Shown piece after piece: positions 34,749-43,924 of a DNA stretch of 64,000 nt. The notes beneath the pieces were generated by a model. The model was not told where the DNA came from and did no database searches. It saw only the letters and a list, made by a program, of their open reading frames with translations. This DNA comes from JAYODW01 sp038116745 (GTDB taxonomy: Bacteria > Pseudomonadota > Gammaproteobacteria > Ga0077536), in contig JAYODW010000030.1 in assembly GCA_038116745.1 (NCBI GenBank), positions 1 through 64,000 of the forward strand, read 5' to 3'. Position numbers and translations under genes: made by a program. Each line of letters starts with the position of its first letter. Positions within the stretch are counted from its first letter, which is position 1.

Positions 34749-35225
34749 TCAGACCGTGTAACCCGGGATTGCCACTGGGGTTACGACCTGCGTTGCATTC
34801 TCATGTCCGCCCTCGGGCTCCAGCCGCCACGCCTGCCACTGTTCGTTGCGGTCAAACAGATACACAAACTCCTCGCCCTCGCTGCCGCTGCAGAACGCCG
34901 CGAAAGAACCTCGCTCGACGCTGAGCGGGTCGCCACGCTCAGTGTCATACAGGGGCTGCGGCTCGCGGGTATGGGAGTAGACGTAGTCATCGTTTTCGTC
35001 GGCGAGGTAATCGCCGCATTCATTCTTGAGCTTGCGGCTGTCCCAGGTAAGGGCCGTCTCGATCGACCTCATACGGCCGCCGTCGACCAGCGCCTGAACG
35101 TCATCCGGGTCCTGGTAGGACTCAACCAGAATGCGTCCGTTGAATTCGATATAGCCGTCGAGCGCACAGTAAGCGCTCACGATGGTGCCGTCGGGAAGTT
35201 CGTAGCCGATGCGGGAGGCAGTCAT
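34749..35225 (-). CDS. Conserved hypothetical protein resembling a phage-associated family
   Basis: 158 aa, acidic, no signal peptide. The N-terminus RIGYELPDGTIVSAYCALDGYIEFNGRILVESYQDPDDVQALVDGG follows a pattern I know from small proteins found in tailed phages and scattered bacterial genomes (IG-x2-LPDG-x-V-x-SIYCH-x-DGY, then LV-x2-Y and a short helix). Aspartate and cysteine positions are kept (YC-x2-DGY). Function of that family is unknown. It may be a leftover of a mobile element, but I see no other phage genes nearby. Start ATG at 35225; no clear Shine-Dalgarno. Confidence 0.6.
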   Translation of the reverse strand: MTASRIGYELPDGTIVSAYCALDGYIEFNGRILVESYQDPDDVQALVDGGRMRSIETALTWDSRKLKNECGDYLADENDDYVYSHTREPQPLYDTERGDPLSVERGSFAAFCSGSEGEEFVYLFDRNEQWQAWRLEPEGGHENATQVVTPVAIPGYTV

Positions 35226-35313
35226 TAAGAAGGGAGACCCGTTTGCGAGCCGGCGCGACGGCGGAAACCCGCCCCGGGTCGCTTAGCGCCGGGACGGGGC
35301 AGGTGCGCCTCTC

Positions 35314-36981
35314 TCAGCCGCCGCTGGCCTCGAGCACCTCGCTCGCCGCCGGACCGAAGACGAAGCCTTCGTAGCCACCCGCGGCAATGTCCTTCAGGTG
35401 CTGAAAATAGGCCTGACCACCCAGGTGGACGATGAACTGCCGGTGTTTGCCATCAATGTTGGCGCCCGAATACCAGGAGTCCGTGCCGTGGAAGAGGGTC
35501 TGTGAGGCGGCCTCGTCGACGCTCTCGCTCCACGCCTTGTCCACGCCCGGGGCTGGCTCAATGGTGCCGATCCCGGCTGCGCGCAGATGCAGGATGCACT
35601 CGAGGATCCAGTCGATTTCGCGTTCGCCGCCCAGCGGCATGTTGAACAGCACCGATGGCGACTCGACGCCGTGGACCATGAACAGGTTGGGAAAGCCCGG
35701 GATCATCATGCCGAGATAGGAGTTGAAGCGTTCCTGCCAGCGCTCCTCAAGATCGACCCCGCCGCGGCCGCGGGGATTAAGCCGCATCAGGGTGCCGGTA
35801 ATAGCGTCGAAACCGGTCGCGAGGACGAGGATGTCGAGCGGGTGCTCCCCGCTCTCGGTAACGATGCTGTTGGCCGTGATGTGGTCGATGGGGTCGGTTT
35901 TCAGATCGACCAGCGCGACGTTGTCCCGGTTGTAGGTTTCAAAGTAGCCGTCGTCGATGACCTGCCGCTTGGTGCCGAGGATATAGGTCGGCGTGAGCTT
36001 TGCCGCCGTGTCCGGGTCCTTGACGATGTGGCGGATCTTGCCGCGCACGAATTCCGCCAGGGTGTCGTTGGCTTCTTTGTTCGCCAGCAGGTCGAAGTAG
36101 CTGTTGAACAGCATGTGCAGACCGCCTTCCTGCCACAGGCGCTCATAAAGGGCGTCGCGCTGCTCGGGCGTATCTTCGAGCGCTGAGCGCTCCGACATCG
36201 GGTAAGGCATGCCCAGCGAGGAGACCGCCATGTTGGCTTTGTACTGCTCCCAGTTCTCGCGCGCGTCGCTGAGCTCCTCCGGCCGTACCGGGCGGTTACC
36301 CGCGGGAATGCTGTACTGCGGCGTGCGCTGGAACACGGTCAGATGTGCGCACTGCTTCGCAATCACCGGAATGGACTGGATCCCGGACGACCCCGTACCG
36401 ATGACGCCGACCCGCTTGCCGGCGAAGTCGACGTCTTCCTGCGGCCAGCGGCCGGTGTGATAGAGCTCGCCGGCGAAGTCGTCGATCCCGCGGATGGGCG
36501 GCTTGTTGGTGTCCGAAAGACTGCCCATGGCGCAGAGCAGAAACGGCGTGACGAGATGCTCTCCGGTACTGGTGTTCACGTGCCAGCGCTCGGCCTGCTC
36601 ATCGAACCAGGCTTCCTCAATCCAGGTTGAGAGCTGAATGTCCGATCGCAGATCGAGTTTGTCGGTGACGAAGTTCAGGTAGCGCAGCACCTCCGGCTGG
36701 GACGGCTGACGCTCTTCCCAGTCGAACTCATCGAGCAGCTCTTTGGAAAAGGTGTAGCCGTAAAACGGCGCGCTCGGAAAGTCGACGCGTGCACCCGGAT
36801 AGCGGTTCCACCACCAGGTGCCGCCAACGCCATCCGCGCCGTCGTAGGCCCGCACCGAAAGGCCGAGTCCACGCAGCCGGTGCAGTGCGTACAGGCCCGC
36901 AAAACCGGCGCCGACCACCACGACATCAAAAGTTTTCGTCTCGCGCGAACGTGCATTGTTCGCCTGTTTCTGTGTGCTCAT
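35314..36981 (-). CDS. Flavin-dependent Baeyer-Villiger monooxygenase (cyclohexanone/steroid monooxygenase type)
   Basis: 555 aa. Type I BVMOs insert oxygen next to a carbonyl using FAD and NADPH, turning ketones into esters or lactones. First Rossmann motif GAGFAG (24-29) and downstream GGTWWWNRYPGARVD for FAD; the BVMO fingerprint F-x-G-x3-HT-x2-WP is exact (FAGELYHTGRWP, 169-180); second Rossmann motif GTGSSG (195-200) for NADPH. Length matches the family. ATG at 36981 preceded by GAGGGG. It is transcribed toward the phage-like gene and away from the RND exporter group. Substrate cannot be read from sequence; the nearby hydrocarbon-oxidation genes suggest cyclic or alkyl ketones. Confidence 0.9.
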   Translation of the reverse strand: MSTQKQANNARSRETKTFDVVVVGAGFAGLYALHRLRGLGLSVRAYDGADGVGGTWWWNRYPGARVDFPSAPFYGYTFSKELLDEFDWEERQPSQPEVLRYLNFVTDKLDLRSDIQLSTWIEEAWFDEQAERWHVNTSTGEHLVTPFLLCAMGSLSDTNKPPIRGIDDFAGELYHTGRWPQEDVDFAGKRVGVIGTGSSGIQSIPVIAKQCAHLTVFQRTPQYSIPAGNRPVRPEELSDARENWEQYKANMAVSSLGMPYPMSERSALEDTPEQRDALYERLWQEGGLHMLFNSYFDLLANKEANDTLAEFVRGKIRHIVKDPDTAAKLTPTYILGTKRQVIDDGYFETYNRDNVALVDLKTDPIDHITANSIVTESGEHPLDILVLATGFDAITGTLMRLNPRGRGGVDLEERWQERFNSYLGMMIPGFPNLFMVHGVESPSVLFNMPLGGEREIDWILECILHLRAAGIGTIEPAPGVDKAWSESVDEAASQTLFHGTDSWYSGANIDGKHRQFIVHLGGQAYFQHLKDIAAGGYEGFVFGPAASEVLEASGG

Positions 36982-37153
36982 CTCAGTTACCCCTCGTTCC
37001 TTTCCCCATCGGCCGCGCGATCTCCCGGTCGCTGAGCCGTTGCGGGCATGAACGAACGTTAGCGCTTTTTGACGCGCGGGGGAAAGAACATGTGGCCCGC
37101 GCTCGCGTCTGCACGCGGGTCTGCGGCCTGCACGGCGACGGCTCTCAGTGCGT

Positions 37154-39880
37154 CTAGAGCCGCTCGGTCACGTCCGCCAGCCGCTCGGCCACGGTGCCGG
37201 TCAGGTTCCAGAAGATGCGCGAAGCAATCTTCGGATAGCGGCTCTCGATGCGCTCAAGGCTTTCCTGGTTGAGCCATAACACGCGCACGTTGTCGACCGC
37301 ATCGATATGCGCGGTGCGTTTCCCAGTGAACAGCGCGACCTCACCCATCACGCTGCCGGGGTGCATCTCGCGCAGGGTCACATCGCCTTCGTCACGCGTC
37401 ACTCTTGCGGCGACGGTGCCCTCCACGATGATGCAGATCTCGCGGCCCTCCTCCCCGGCGGTGATTATGCGGTCGCCGGGCGTGTAGGCTTCGATGCGCC
37501 CGAATAGCGCCGCGATCCGGGCCTGCCGGTGGGTCAGACCCTTGAACAGCGGGATTTTCTTATGCGGCTCCTGGCCCAGATCCAGTGCCAGCACTTCCCA
37601 TAGGGTGACGAAGCGCAGCCCGCTGCTGAGCGCCGGACTGATAGTCAGGTCGATGAGCCAGGCGAGCACCAGCGTGATGGCGGCGAGCACGCCGAACTCC
37701 ACCTGATTGCGCAGGGCGCTGAACACCAGCGCGAGGAAGCCAGCGCTGAGCGCAGCCGTGGTGAACGTCACCGGGCGGATCACGGCCGCCAACGCGTGCT
37801 GTACGCCAAGCTGTTCGTTAGCCAACCGGCGGGACTCGGCGTTGAATCGCGAGAAATAATGGATGCTGTCATCAACCGCAATGCCGAGCGCGATGGTCGC
37901 GACCAGGCTGGTGGCCAGGTTGAGCGTAATACCAGTCAGCGCCAGCACGCCAAAAAACAGAATGATCGGCAGCAGGTTGGGGATCAGTGCGATCGCACCG
38001 ACGCGCAGCGAGCCGAACAGCGTGGCGAGGATCAGGTAGATCACCAGCAGCGCCCCGGACAGGCTCAGAACCTGGCCGCGGGTGATGTCGTCCATGGTGC
38101 GCGCTACCAGCACTGAACTCCCGGTCACTGTGCCGCGCATATGGGCCGGCAGCTGACGCAGGCGGTCCTCGATCCGCCGGATCAGCGCCCCCAGGTCGCT
38201 TGAGCTGACGGCGCTTGAGCGCACGTGGATCAGGGTGGACCTGTAGCGCGGATCGATAAACACACTGGCGTCTTCTGACGAACTGAACGCGAGCAGCTGA
38301 TCGGCGAGGTTGAACGAGCCCGGCAGCGCATTGGCGAACTCCACCTCAGGATCGAACGCCTGGTGCAGCATGCGCATGTAGTCGACGAAAGACAGGCTGC
38401 CGCCGACCTCGGGCTGTGCGTTCAGCCATTTCTGCAGTTCGTCGAGTTCCCTGAGCTCTCCCGGATTCTTGAAGTTGTCGGGAATGTCGGTCTCGATCAG
38501 CACCTGCACGGGTACAACCCCCGCAAACCGGGCCGAGACATCGTCAAAGTGCGCGCGGATCTCGCTGTCGGCCGGAAAGTTGCGCAGATAGTCGGTGCCG
38601 ACCTTGATCTGCGGGATCAGCGCGAGGCCCACCAGGCCGAGCAGCAGCCCGCCGGCCAGAATAGCCTTGCGATTTTCCAGGTCGAACTGCGCAATGCGGG
38701 GCGCAACGCGCAGCAGGAACCCCGGCTCCGATCCGGCGTGCGCGCTGGCCGGCATGAAGCGCAGTCCGAGCGGGACCACGGTCACCGCCGCAACCCAGCT
38801 GAGCAGCGTGCCCAGCGCGGAATACAGACCGAAGGTTTTTATCGTCTCGATATTGCTGGTCGCGAGCGAGCCGAAGCCGATGCTGGTGGTGAACGCCGTC
38901 AGGGTCAGCGGCACAAAGACCTCCTGCAGCGAGGTCTTCACCGCGGCGAGCTTGTCTCCGAGCACGGAATAGGCGTGCTGAAAGTCGCTCACCACGTGGA
39001 CGGCGTAGGCGAAACCGACCACGAACACCACCGGCGGCATGATGACGGTGACGAAATTTAGCGCGTGCCCGGTGCGAATGAACAATGCCATGGTCACCAG
39101 CAGCGCCACGGCATTGGCCAGCAGCGGCAGGACCACCCCCGCAGTCGAGCGCAGGCCGAACGCGGAGACACAAACTGTCGCCAGAATAGCCAGCGGGAAA
39201 ACCACCCGGATATCGCTGAACAGCGTGCGCGCGGTCTCAAGGCGCGCCACGGCTGGACCGGTGATGAACTGCTCGATGCCGCCCGCCGCGGCCGCCTCTT
39301 CGGCCGACAGGGCGGCGACCCGGTCAACCACAGCCGCGGTCGCGTCCGAATCAAGCCCCGGCGCGAAATGCACGGCGAGCATGGTGGCGTAACCATCACG
39401 GGACACCAGCTGGCCCGCATACATCGGATGCGTCACCGCCTCTTCGCGCAGCCGGTGCGCCTCGTCCAGCGTCTCGGGCAGCTCGGCCAGAAACTCGTCA
39501 ATGCTCGTGAAGTCATCCTCCACCCGCACCATTTTCGCGTTGGCGAGACCGTCGACGCGCGCAACCCCGTCGATCGCCGCCAGCCCCTCGGTGACACGCT
39601 GCAGACCAGCCAGGCCCTCGGGGCTGAACAGGTCTTTCGCCTGCCACAGCACGACCAGCAGGTCGTCACCCACGAACTGCTCGCGCACAGCCGCATAGGT
39701 ATCGATAGCGGGGCCGGAGGCCGGCAGCAGGCTTTCGACGGAGGAGTCGATCCCGAGCCGCAGCGAGCGCGTCTCGAAATCGACCAGCTGGACCAGCGAC
39801 ACGTAGCTGACCAGCACCATGGCCGTCAGCACGACGAACGGATAGTCGACGCAGGCGCTGACCAGCTTGCGGGCACTCAT
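37154..39880 (-). CDS. RND/MMPL-family exporter fused to a C-terminal cyclic-nucleotide-binding domain
   Basis: 908 aa. Inner-membrane transporter with two RND-type halves: TM1, a periplasmic domain (about 40-210), a helix bundle (about 220-390), TM7 near 410, a second periplasmic domain, and a second bundle ending near 760. It is of the MMPL/hydrophobe-exporter type rather than AcrB type. Residues 776-908 form a cNMP-binding domain (FKGLTHRQ, then GD-x-I-x4-E, and a phosphate-binding cassette GEVALFTGKRTAHI with the key Glu and Arg present). This suggests export gated or modulated by a cyclic nucleotide. It lies 15 bp after the LolA-like gene, a common pairing. Cargo unknown, probably a lipid or other hydrophobic molecule. 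Confidence 0.85.
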   Translation of the reverse strand: MSARKLVSACVDYPFVVLTAMVLVSYVSLVQLVDFETRSLRLGIDSSVESLLPASGPAIDTYAAVREQFVGDDLLVVLWQAKDLFSPEGLAGLQRVTEGLAAIDGVARVDGLANAKMVRVEDDFTSIDEFLAELPETLDEAHRLREEAVTHPMYAGQLVSRDGYATMLAVHFAPGLDSDATAAVVDRVAALSAEEAAAAGGIEQFITGPAVARLETARTLFSDIRVVFPLAILATVCVSAFGLRSTAGVVLPLLANAVALLVTMALFIRTGHALNFVTVIMPPVVFVVGFAYAVHVVSDFQHAYSVLGDKLAAVKTSLQEVFVPLTLTAFTTSIGFGSLATSNIETIKTFGLYSALGTLLSWVAAVTVVPLGLRFMPASAHAGSEPGFLLRVAPRIAQFDLENRKAILAGGLLLGLVGLALIPQIKVGTDYLRNFPADSEIRAHFDDVSARFAGVVPVQVLIETDIPDNFKNPGELRELDELQKWLNAQPEVGGSLSFVDYMRMLHQAFDPEVEFANALPGSFNLADQLLAFSSSEDASVFIDPRYRSTLIHVRSSAVSSSDLGALIRRIEDRLRQLPAHMRGTVTGSSVLVARTMDDITRGQVLSLSGALLVIYLILATLFGSLRVGAIALIPNLLPIILFFGVLALTGITLNLATSLVATIALGIAVDDSIHYFSRFNAESRRLANEQLGVQHALAAVIRPVTFTTAALSAGFLALVFSALRNQVEFGVLAAITLVLAWLIDLTISPALSSGLRFVTLWEVLALDLGQEPHKKIPLFKGLTHRQARIAALFGRIEAYTPGDRIITAGEEGREICIIVEGTVAARVTRDEGDVTLREMHPGSVMGEVALFTGKRTAHIDAVDNVRVLWLNQESLERIESRYPKIASRIFWNLTGTVAERLADVTERL

Positions 39881-39895
39881 CGTCTGCGCCCGACG

Positions 39896-40687
39896 CTACT
39901 GAGACTTGCCGAAACTCTTGGGGTTGAACAATGCCTCGCTGAGTTCGACATCAATCTCGACGTTATCGATGGTCAGCTCGGTGCGCGAGGCCTTGGCCCG
40001 GTCGTACATGATCACCTGATGCGGCACGAAACGCTCCCCGATCTGCCTGATCTCCTCGGGCACGGCCACCAGCTCTTTGCGCACCTCGCCGCCGGGCGCA
40101 ATGAACTGGCTGCGCAGCGGAATGCAGCGTTCCTGATCAACAAAGGTCAGGATCTCTTTGTACACGGAGGCGCCATCCTGCGGCGTTGTCTGCAGGACAT
40201 AGACCGGGCGGCCATCGATTGCCTGGTCTTCGACGCGGACCGTCTCGCTGCTCCGGCTCATCGTCTGCAGGTGAGAGAATTCCTCGTAGCTGAAATCGGT
40301 GTCCATCATGTCGGTGGAGATCTGCTTGCCGGTGATCTTGCGCGCGCGGCCGAGGTCCGGCAGGTAGAGAAAAAACTGCGGGTCCTTCGCTTCTCGTTCG
40401 ATGACCAGAACCATCATGCCGTTACGACTGGCAGGCTCGGACACGCGGATGGTGGCGCGCTGGCTGCCCTGGACATCCCGCCGCCAGAAAATCTCGCCTG
40501 CAGACTGGCTCCTCACGCCCGCGTCGTCGAGCGCGCGCAGCGTCACTGAATGTTTCAATGATTGTTCCGGCATGGCCCGGGCGATGCACGCCTTGACCGC
40601 GGGATCGGTAATGCTGTCGAGCCCGGCCGCCGCCGCACCCGCTGCCGTCAAGGCGCCCGTCAGCAGCGCCACCAGTTGTCTGATCAT
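39896..40687 (-). CDS. LolA-like outer-membrane lipoprotein-sorting-type protein
   Basis: 263 aa with a signal peptide (MIRQLVALLTGALTAAGAAAA). The mature sequence fits the LolA-like family often found beside MMPL/RND exporters (GEIFWRRDVQGSQRATIRV, then FFLYLPDLGRARKITG, then DTDFSYEEF and a VYVLQTTP strand). These are periplasmic half-barrels that carry hydrophobic cargo. Being 15 bp upstream of the RND exporter and co-directional, it is probably the periplasmic partner that accepts what the exporter releases. Confidence 0.8.
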   Translation of the reverse strand: MIRQLVALLTGALTAAGAAAAGLDSITDPAVKACIARAMPEQSLKHSVTLRALDDAGVRSQSAGEIFWRRDVQGSQRATIRVSEPASRNGMMVLVIEREAKDPQFFLYLPDLGRARKITGKQISTDMMDTDFSYEEFSHLQTMSRSSETVRVEDQAIDGRPVYVLQTTPQDGASVYKEILTFVDQERCIPLRSQFIAPGGEVRKELVAVPEEIRQIGERFVPHQVIMYDRAKASRTELTIDNVEIDVELSEALFNPKSFGKSQ

Positions 40688-40794
40688 GAGGGTCCCTCTT
40701 CCAGCACTTTTGTCACGTGGAAGGGTATGCCTACTGGCAGCGCACTGGAAGCACGGAAACGGTAGGTCGCCATGTCACCCGTTTCCGGCCACGC

Positions 40795-42198
40795 TCAGCG
40801 GCTTTTGAGCAAATCCAGCAGCGCGTTGCCGACCGCCGCATTGTCATGCTGCCCCGAAAACGCGGCGCTACCCGGCCCGAAAGCGAACACCTGCACATCG
40901 ACGGCGGTATGACCATCGGTCGTCCAGCCGGTAAAGCTGTGCTGGTCGATAAGACCGCGGATAGCCCGGGTGAAGTCGTGCGCCGATTTCAGCTGAGCCA
41001 CGCGTAAGGCCGCGAGTTCCGCGCGGCTCAGGTCGAAGCCCAGATCCCTGGACAGCGCTGCGCCGAAATCACTGTTCTGACCATAGCGCTCAGCCAGCGC
41101 GGCCGGCGTTCTTCTGACCCGCCGCACGACGTCACCGCGCCACTGGTACTCACCCCCGGCGCCCAGCGTGAGACCGCCGGTCGAGTGATCGGCCGTCACC
41201 AGAAGCAGGGTGTCCCCACGGGATGCGGCATAGTCACGGGCCAGGCGCACGCTCTCGGCGAACTCATCGAGTTCGCTCATGGCATAAACAACGTCGTTGG
41301 CATGGCCGCCCCAGTCGATCTGGCTGCCCTCCACCAGCAGGAAGAAGCCCTGCTCATTACCGTCCAGTCGGTCAATAGCAGCCCGGGTCATCGCCGGCAG
41401 GCGCGGCCCTGCCGCGTCATCGAGCGCCGGCGGCAGCGCGACCTCAGCAAACAGGCCGAGCAGCGGTCCCCGGCCATCGGCACGAAGCTCATCAGCGGCA
41501 AACACCGTCTCGAAACCAAGTTCCGCAAAGCCGGCAACGAGATCGCGATCGGCGCGCCGGAAGTACTCCAGACCACCGCCCAGAATGACATCCGCTTTGG
41601 GTCTGCCCTCGATCCGGTCATCGAGATAGGCATCGGCAATCGCGTTGTACTGCTTACGGCTGTCAACGTGCGCGAGAAAACACGCCGGGGTAGCGTGGTT
41701 GATCTGCGAGGTCACCGCGATTCCAACGCTCATACCGCGCCGCCGGGCCACCTCCACGACGGACAGCAGCGGGCGTTTTCGAACATCGACACCGATGGCT
41801 CCGTTATAGCTCTTCTGCCCGGTGGCGAGCGCGGTGGCCGACGCAGCCGAGTCGGTCACCACCGTACTGTCCGCCGGATGGGTACTCGACATGCCGACCA
41901 GCAGTTCGTCAAACACCGTCGGCTCTACGGCTTCGGTGGCCGGGTCATCGCGGTAGTGGCGGTAGGCAGTCGTATAGGCGGGCCCCATGCCGTCGCCGAT
42001 CATGAAAATGATGTTGCGCGGCGTGGTCTCGGCGATGGCGGGCGCGGCAGACAGCGGGCCGACCAGGAGCGCGGTAACAGCTGCACGTATCCTCCAGCGC
42101 AAGCGCGCGCACGTGCTGGTAGTCCCGCGACCTGCCGGGTGCGCAGGCGAGCGGCTGAGTCCCGGCGCAAAGCTCAACCTATTGGTCAGTAAACCCAT
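40795..42198 (-). CDS. Alkaline phosphatase (PhoA superfamily)
   Basis: About 467 aa from the ATG at 42198; the reading frame stays open further upstream but that part looks non-coding. Hydrolyses phosphomonoesters in the periplasm. Signal-like segment RWRIRAAVTALLVGPLSAAPAIA ends near residue 56, an unusually long lead, so a start closer to it (for example a TTG about 30 codons downstream) is possible. Metal and active-site motifs are present: IFMIGDGMG (Asp near 69), VTDSAASATALATG (nucleophile Ser near 117), HVDSRKQYNAI, EGSQIDWGGHAND, TADHSTGG, and a late GHTAVDV histidine. Phosphate scavenging is the expected role; I see no clear Pho box. Confidence 0.85.
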   Translation of the reverse strand: MGLLTNRLSFAPGLSRSPAHPAGRGTTSTCARLRWRIRAAVTALLVGPLSAAPAIAETTPRNIIFMIGDGMGPAYTTAYRHYRDDPATEAVEPTVFDELLVGMSSTHPADSTVVTDSAASATALATGQKSYNGAIGVDVRKRPLLSVVEVARRRGMSVGIAVTSQINHATPACFLAHVDSRKQYNAIADAYLDDRIEGRPKADVILGGGLEYFRRADRDLVAGFAELGFETVFAADELRADGRGPLLGLFAEVALPPALDDAAGPRLPAMTRAAIDRLDGNEQGFFLLVEGSQIDWGGHANDVVYAMSELDEFAESVRLARDYAASRGDTLLLVTADHSTGGLTLGAGGEYQWRGDVVRRVRRTPAALAERYGQNSDFGAALSRDLGFDLSRAELAALRVAQLKSAHDFTRAIRGLIDQHSFTGWTTDGHTAVDVQVFAFGPGSAAFSGQHDNAAVGNALLDLLKSR

Positions 42199-42331
42199 TC
42201 TGCTGTGTCTCTGATGCTCTGTTTGTTGATTGGATGCTGCCATGGCAGCACGGTCGCGAGCGATCGCAGTCTGTTCCCGCATCACCCTTCCTGCTACTGC
42301 CCTCGAAAGGACCGACCTGACGCCAGGCCTT

Positions 42332-43273
42332 TCAGTGCTCAGGGCGGTGTTCGCACTGCGCCCGCCGCCACGCACCCGGTGGCTGTCCGAATCGGCGCCG
42401 GAACACGCGGCTGTAGTGGCCGGGATCCTTGAAGCCCCATTTGTAGGCAACGGTTGTCACGCTGTCCTCGCCGAGCGCCAGGTCGACCGCGCTGCGCTCG
42501 ACCCTTCGCCGCAGGATCCAGTCCCGCGCAGAGCATCCTTCGGCCTCAAAGAGCTTGTGCACGTAACGCGGCGTCACATCAAAGGCGGCGGCGATCGTTG
42601 CGGCGGACAGGCTGTCTTCGATGATGTAGCACTCGATGTATTCCTTGATATCGACGAGCAACCGCGCCCGATCCCGGCGACCGCCCCGGGCACCGGTCAG
42701 CAGCGCGTCGAACAGGCTTGTCGTCAGATCGCTCAAAGTCAGCTCAACCGGCCCGAGATCGTCATCCAGAAAACGGGTGAGCGTGCTCATCTGGCGCACA
42801 CACAGCTCTGAGAGCACGTTGTGACGATCGATCCGCGAGCAGTGCTGACGCGCACAGTCGGCGCGGCTGGCACGTAGCAAACGCTGCGGCACCAGCACTG
42901 AAAGCATGGCGAAGCCGGCGCGCTCGATAGAAAAAGACATCGGACGGGTGCTGTCCCAGATCCCCAGTTCGTGTTTGCCGACGCGCTCTGAGCCCGAATC
43001 CGAGCTGAGCACGATAGAGCCGCGTGAGGGCATGAGAAATGTGAGGTAAGGCTCCGGATTCGCGCGGATCTCGCGCGCCGTGCGCTCCCCGCTCCAGGCG
43101 CTGACCCTGACCCAGGCAAGGCGCAAAGCGCCGAGGCTGCGCACCGCCACGCTGGCCTCGAGTTTTGCGGTCTGCGCGGGATTAAAACGCCAGAAAAGGT
43201 GGGCTGTGCTGATGACGCGGCTGAGCTCTGCTCCGCCGACCTCGCGCACCCCCTGCCTTCGCCTTACGTCCAT
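42332..43273 (-). CDS. AraC-family transcriptional regulator
   Basis: 313 aa from the ATG at 43273, chosen because AGGAG lies seven bases upstream. The N-terminal part (about 1-190) is the sensor type seen in AraC regulators such as those of alkane and aromatic catabolism; the C-terminal 100 residues hold two helix-turn-helix motifs (SLSAATIAAAFDVTPRYVHKLF and SVTTVAYKWGFKDPGHYSRVFRRRFG) with the usual P-x2-WR ending. It may regulate the alkaline phosphatase downstream or, more plausibly, the CYP153 genes 1.3 kb away on the other strand. Effector unknown. Confidence 0.85.
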   Translation of the reverse strand: MDVRRRQGVREVGGAELSRVISTAHLFWRFNPAQTAKLEASVAVRSLGALRLAWVRVSAWSGERTAREIRANPEPYLTFLMPSRGSIVLSSDSGSERVGKHELGIWDSTRPMSFSIERAGFAMLSVLVPQRLLRASRADCARQHCSRIDRHNVLSELCVRQMSTLTRFLDDDLGPVELTLSDLTTSLFDALLTGARGGRRDRARLLVDIKEYIECYIIEDSLSAATIAAAFDVTPRYVHKLFEAEGCSARDWILRRRVERSAVDLALGEDSVTTVAYKWGFKDPGHYSRVFRRRFGQPPGAWRRAQCEHRPEH

Positions 43274-43348
43274 ATCCCGCTCCTGCCCTGCGCCGGCGCC
43301 TGCAGCGACGGCCTCCAACGCAGTCTAGCGCTAACCAGGAGAGCGTTA

Positions 43349-43374
43349 GCCTTGAGTTCGTTCAGAGATAAGGC
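43349..43374 (+). repeat. Imperfect direct repeat, copy 1 (partner 44470-44495)
   Basis: GCCTTGAGTTC followed by NNTCNGAGANAAG. Twenty of the first 24 bases match the copy at 44470. A CAGTCT lies 28-29 bases before both copies. Confidence 0.55.
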
Positions 43375-43443
43375 GCTGTCTCCGGGCGTCCCGACGGCAA
43401 CGTGTCAATCACCTGCGCAGGGCGCTGCCTGAGCGCCGCGCAT

Positions 43444-43465
43444 CCCGCACCCGACCCATACGCCA
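43444..43465 (+). repeat. Direct repeat of the CYP153 5' coding sequence, copy 1
   Basis: 22 bases (CCCGCACCCGACCC-A-TACGCCA) identical to 44590-44611 except one base. At 44590 they encode PAPDPYA at the start of the P450; here the same peptide could be read but no P450-like sequence follows. Confidence 0.7.
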
Positions 43466-43738
43466 AACCGGGGCAATTGGCTGGTCTTCGGAAGCTGGTC
43501 AGCGTCGGAACAAATCCACGACCCTGACGTTACCGCGGATAACTGTGGAGACGTCCAGTTTTGCATCCCTGGCCCTTGCCGCCTGACAAGTCGCTGGAAC
43601 GAAAGCTGGCGCGCCGGTTCTCTTCCCGGCCGCTTCAGTGGATCGCCATCAAGCGTCGCTCGCCTCAGCGTCAGATCCAGCTGTAAATCATTTGATATTC
43701 GAGGCGCGGTGTTAGGATGCGTCCCGGAGGTAGCCGCT

Positions 43739-43924
43739 ATGTCCTCAATCAAAGAAGAGCTCGCGGAAGTCCTGCAGCGCCAACCCGCTGACAGTAGCTC
43801 CGAAGAAATTGTCCGGGAGTTGGCGTTTCACGTCATGGTGCAGCGCGGATTAGCCGATTCTCATGCCGGCCGTACTATCTCGAATGAAGAAATGGGCCGA
43901 CGCATTCGACAGTGGCAAGGCTGA
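43739..43924 (+). CDS. Antitoxin of a ParE-type toxin-antitoxin pair
   Basis: 61 aa, ATG at 43739 with GGAGG eight bases upstream. Small helical protein ending in GRTISNEEMGRRIRQW, the kind of C-terminal sequence (I/V-S-x-EE-x2-RR/RL-x3-W) common in antitoxins paired with RelE/ParE toxins. It should neutralise the downstream toxin by direct binding and may autorepress. Its last 13 bases overlap the toxin GTG start, as expected for a coupled pair. Confidence 0.7.
   Translation: MSSIKEELAEVLQRQPADSSSEEIVRELAFHVMVQRGLADSHAGRTISNEEMGRRIRQWQG

Larger units (their letters stand above)
43274..43738. other. Intergenic region upstream of araC-type gene and toxin-antitoxin pair
   Basis: 465 bp without a convincing gene. 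It holds an inverted repeat (GCTAAC, nine bases, GTTAGC at 43330-43350) 57 bp upstream of the AraC start, which could be an operator; the first copies of the two repeats shared with the CYP153 upstream region (43349-43374 and 43444-43465); and a weak sigma-70-like pair before the antitoxin (TTGATA at 43692, TAGGAT at 43713, spacing only 15). Confidence 0.5.
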
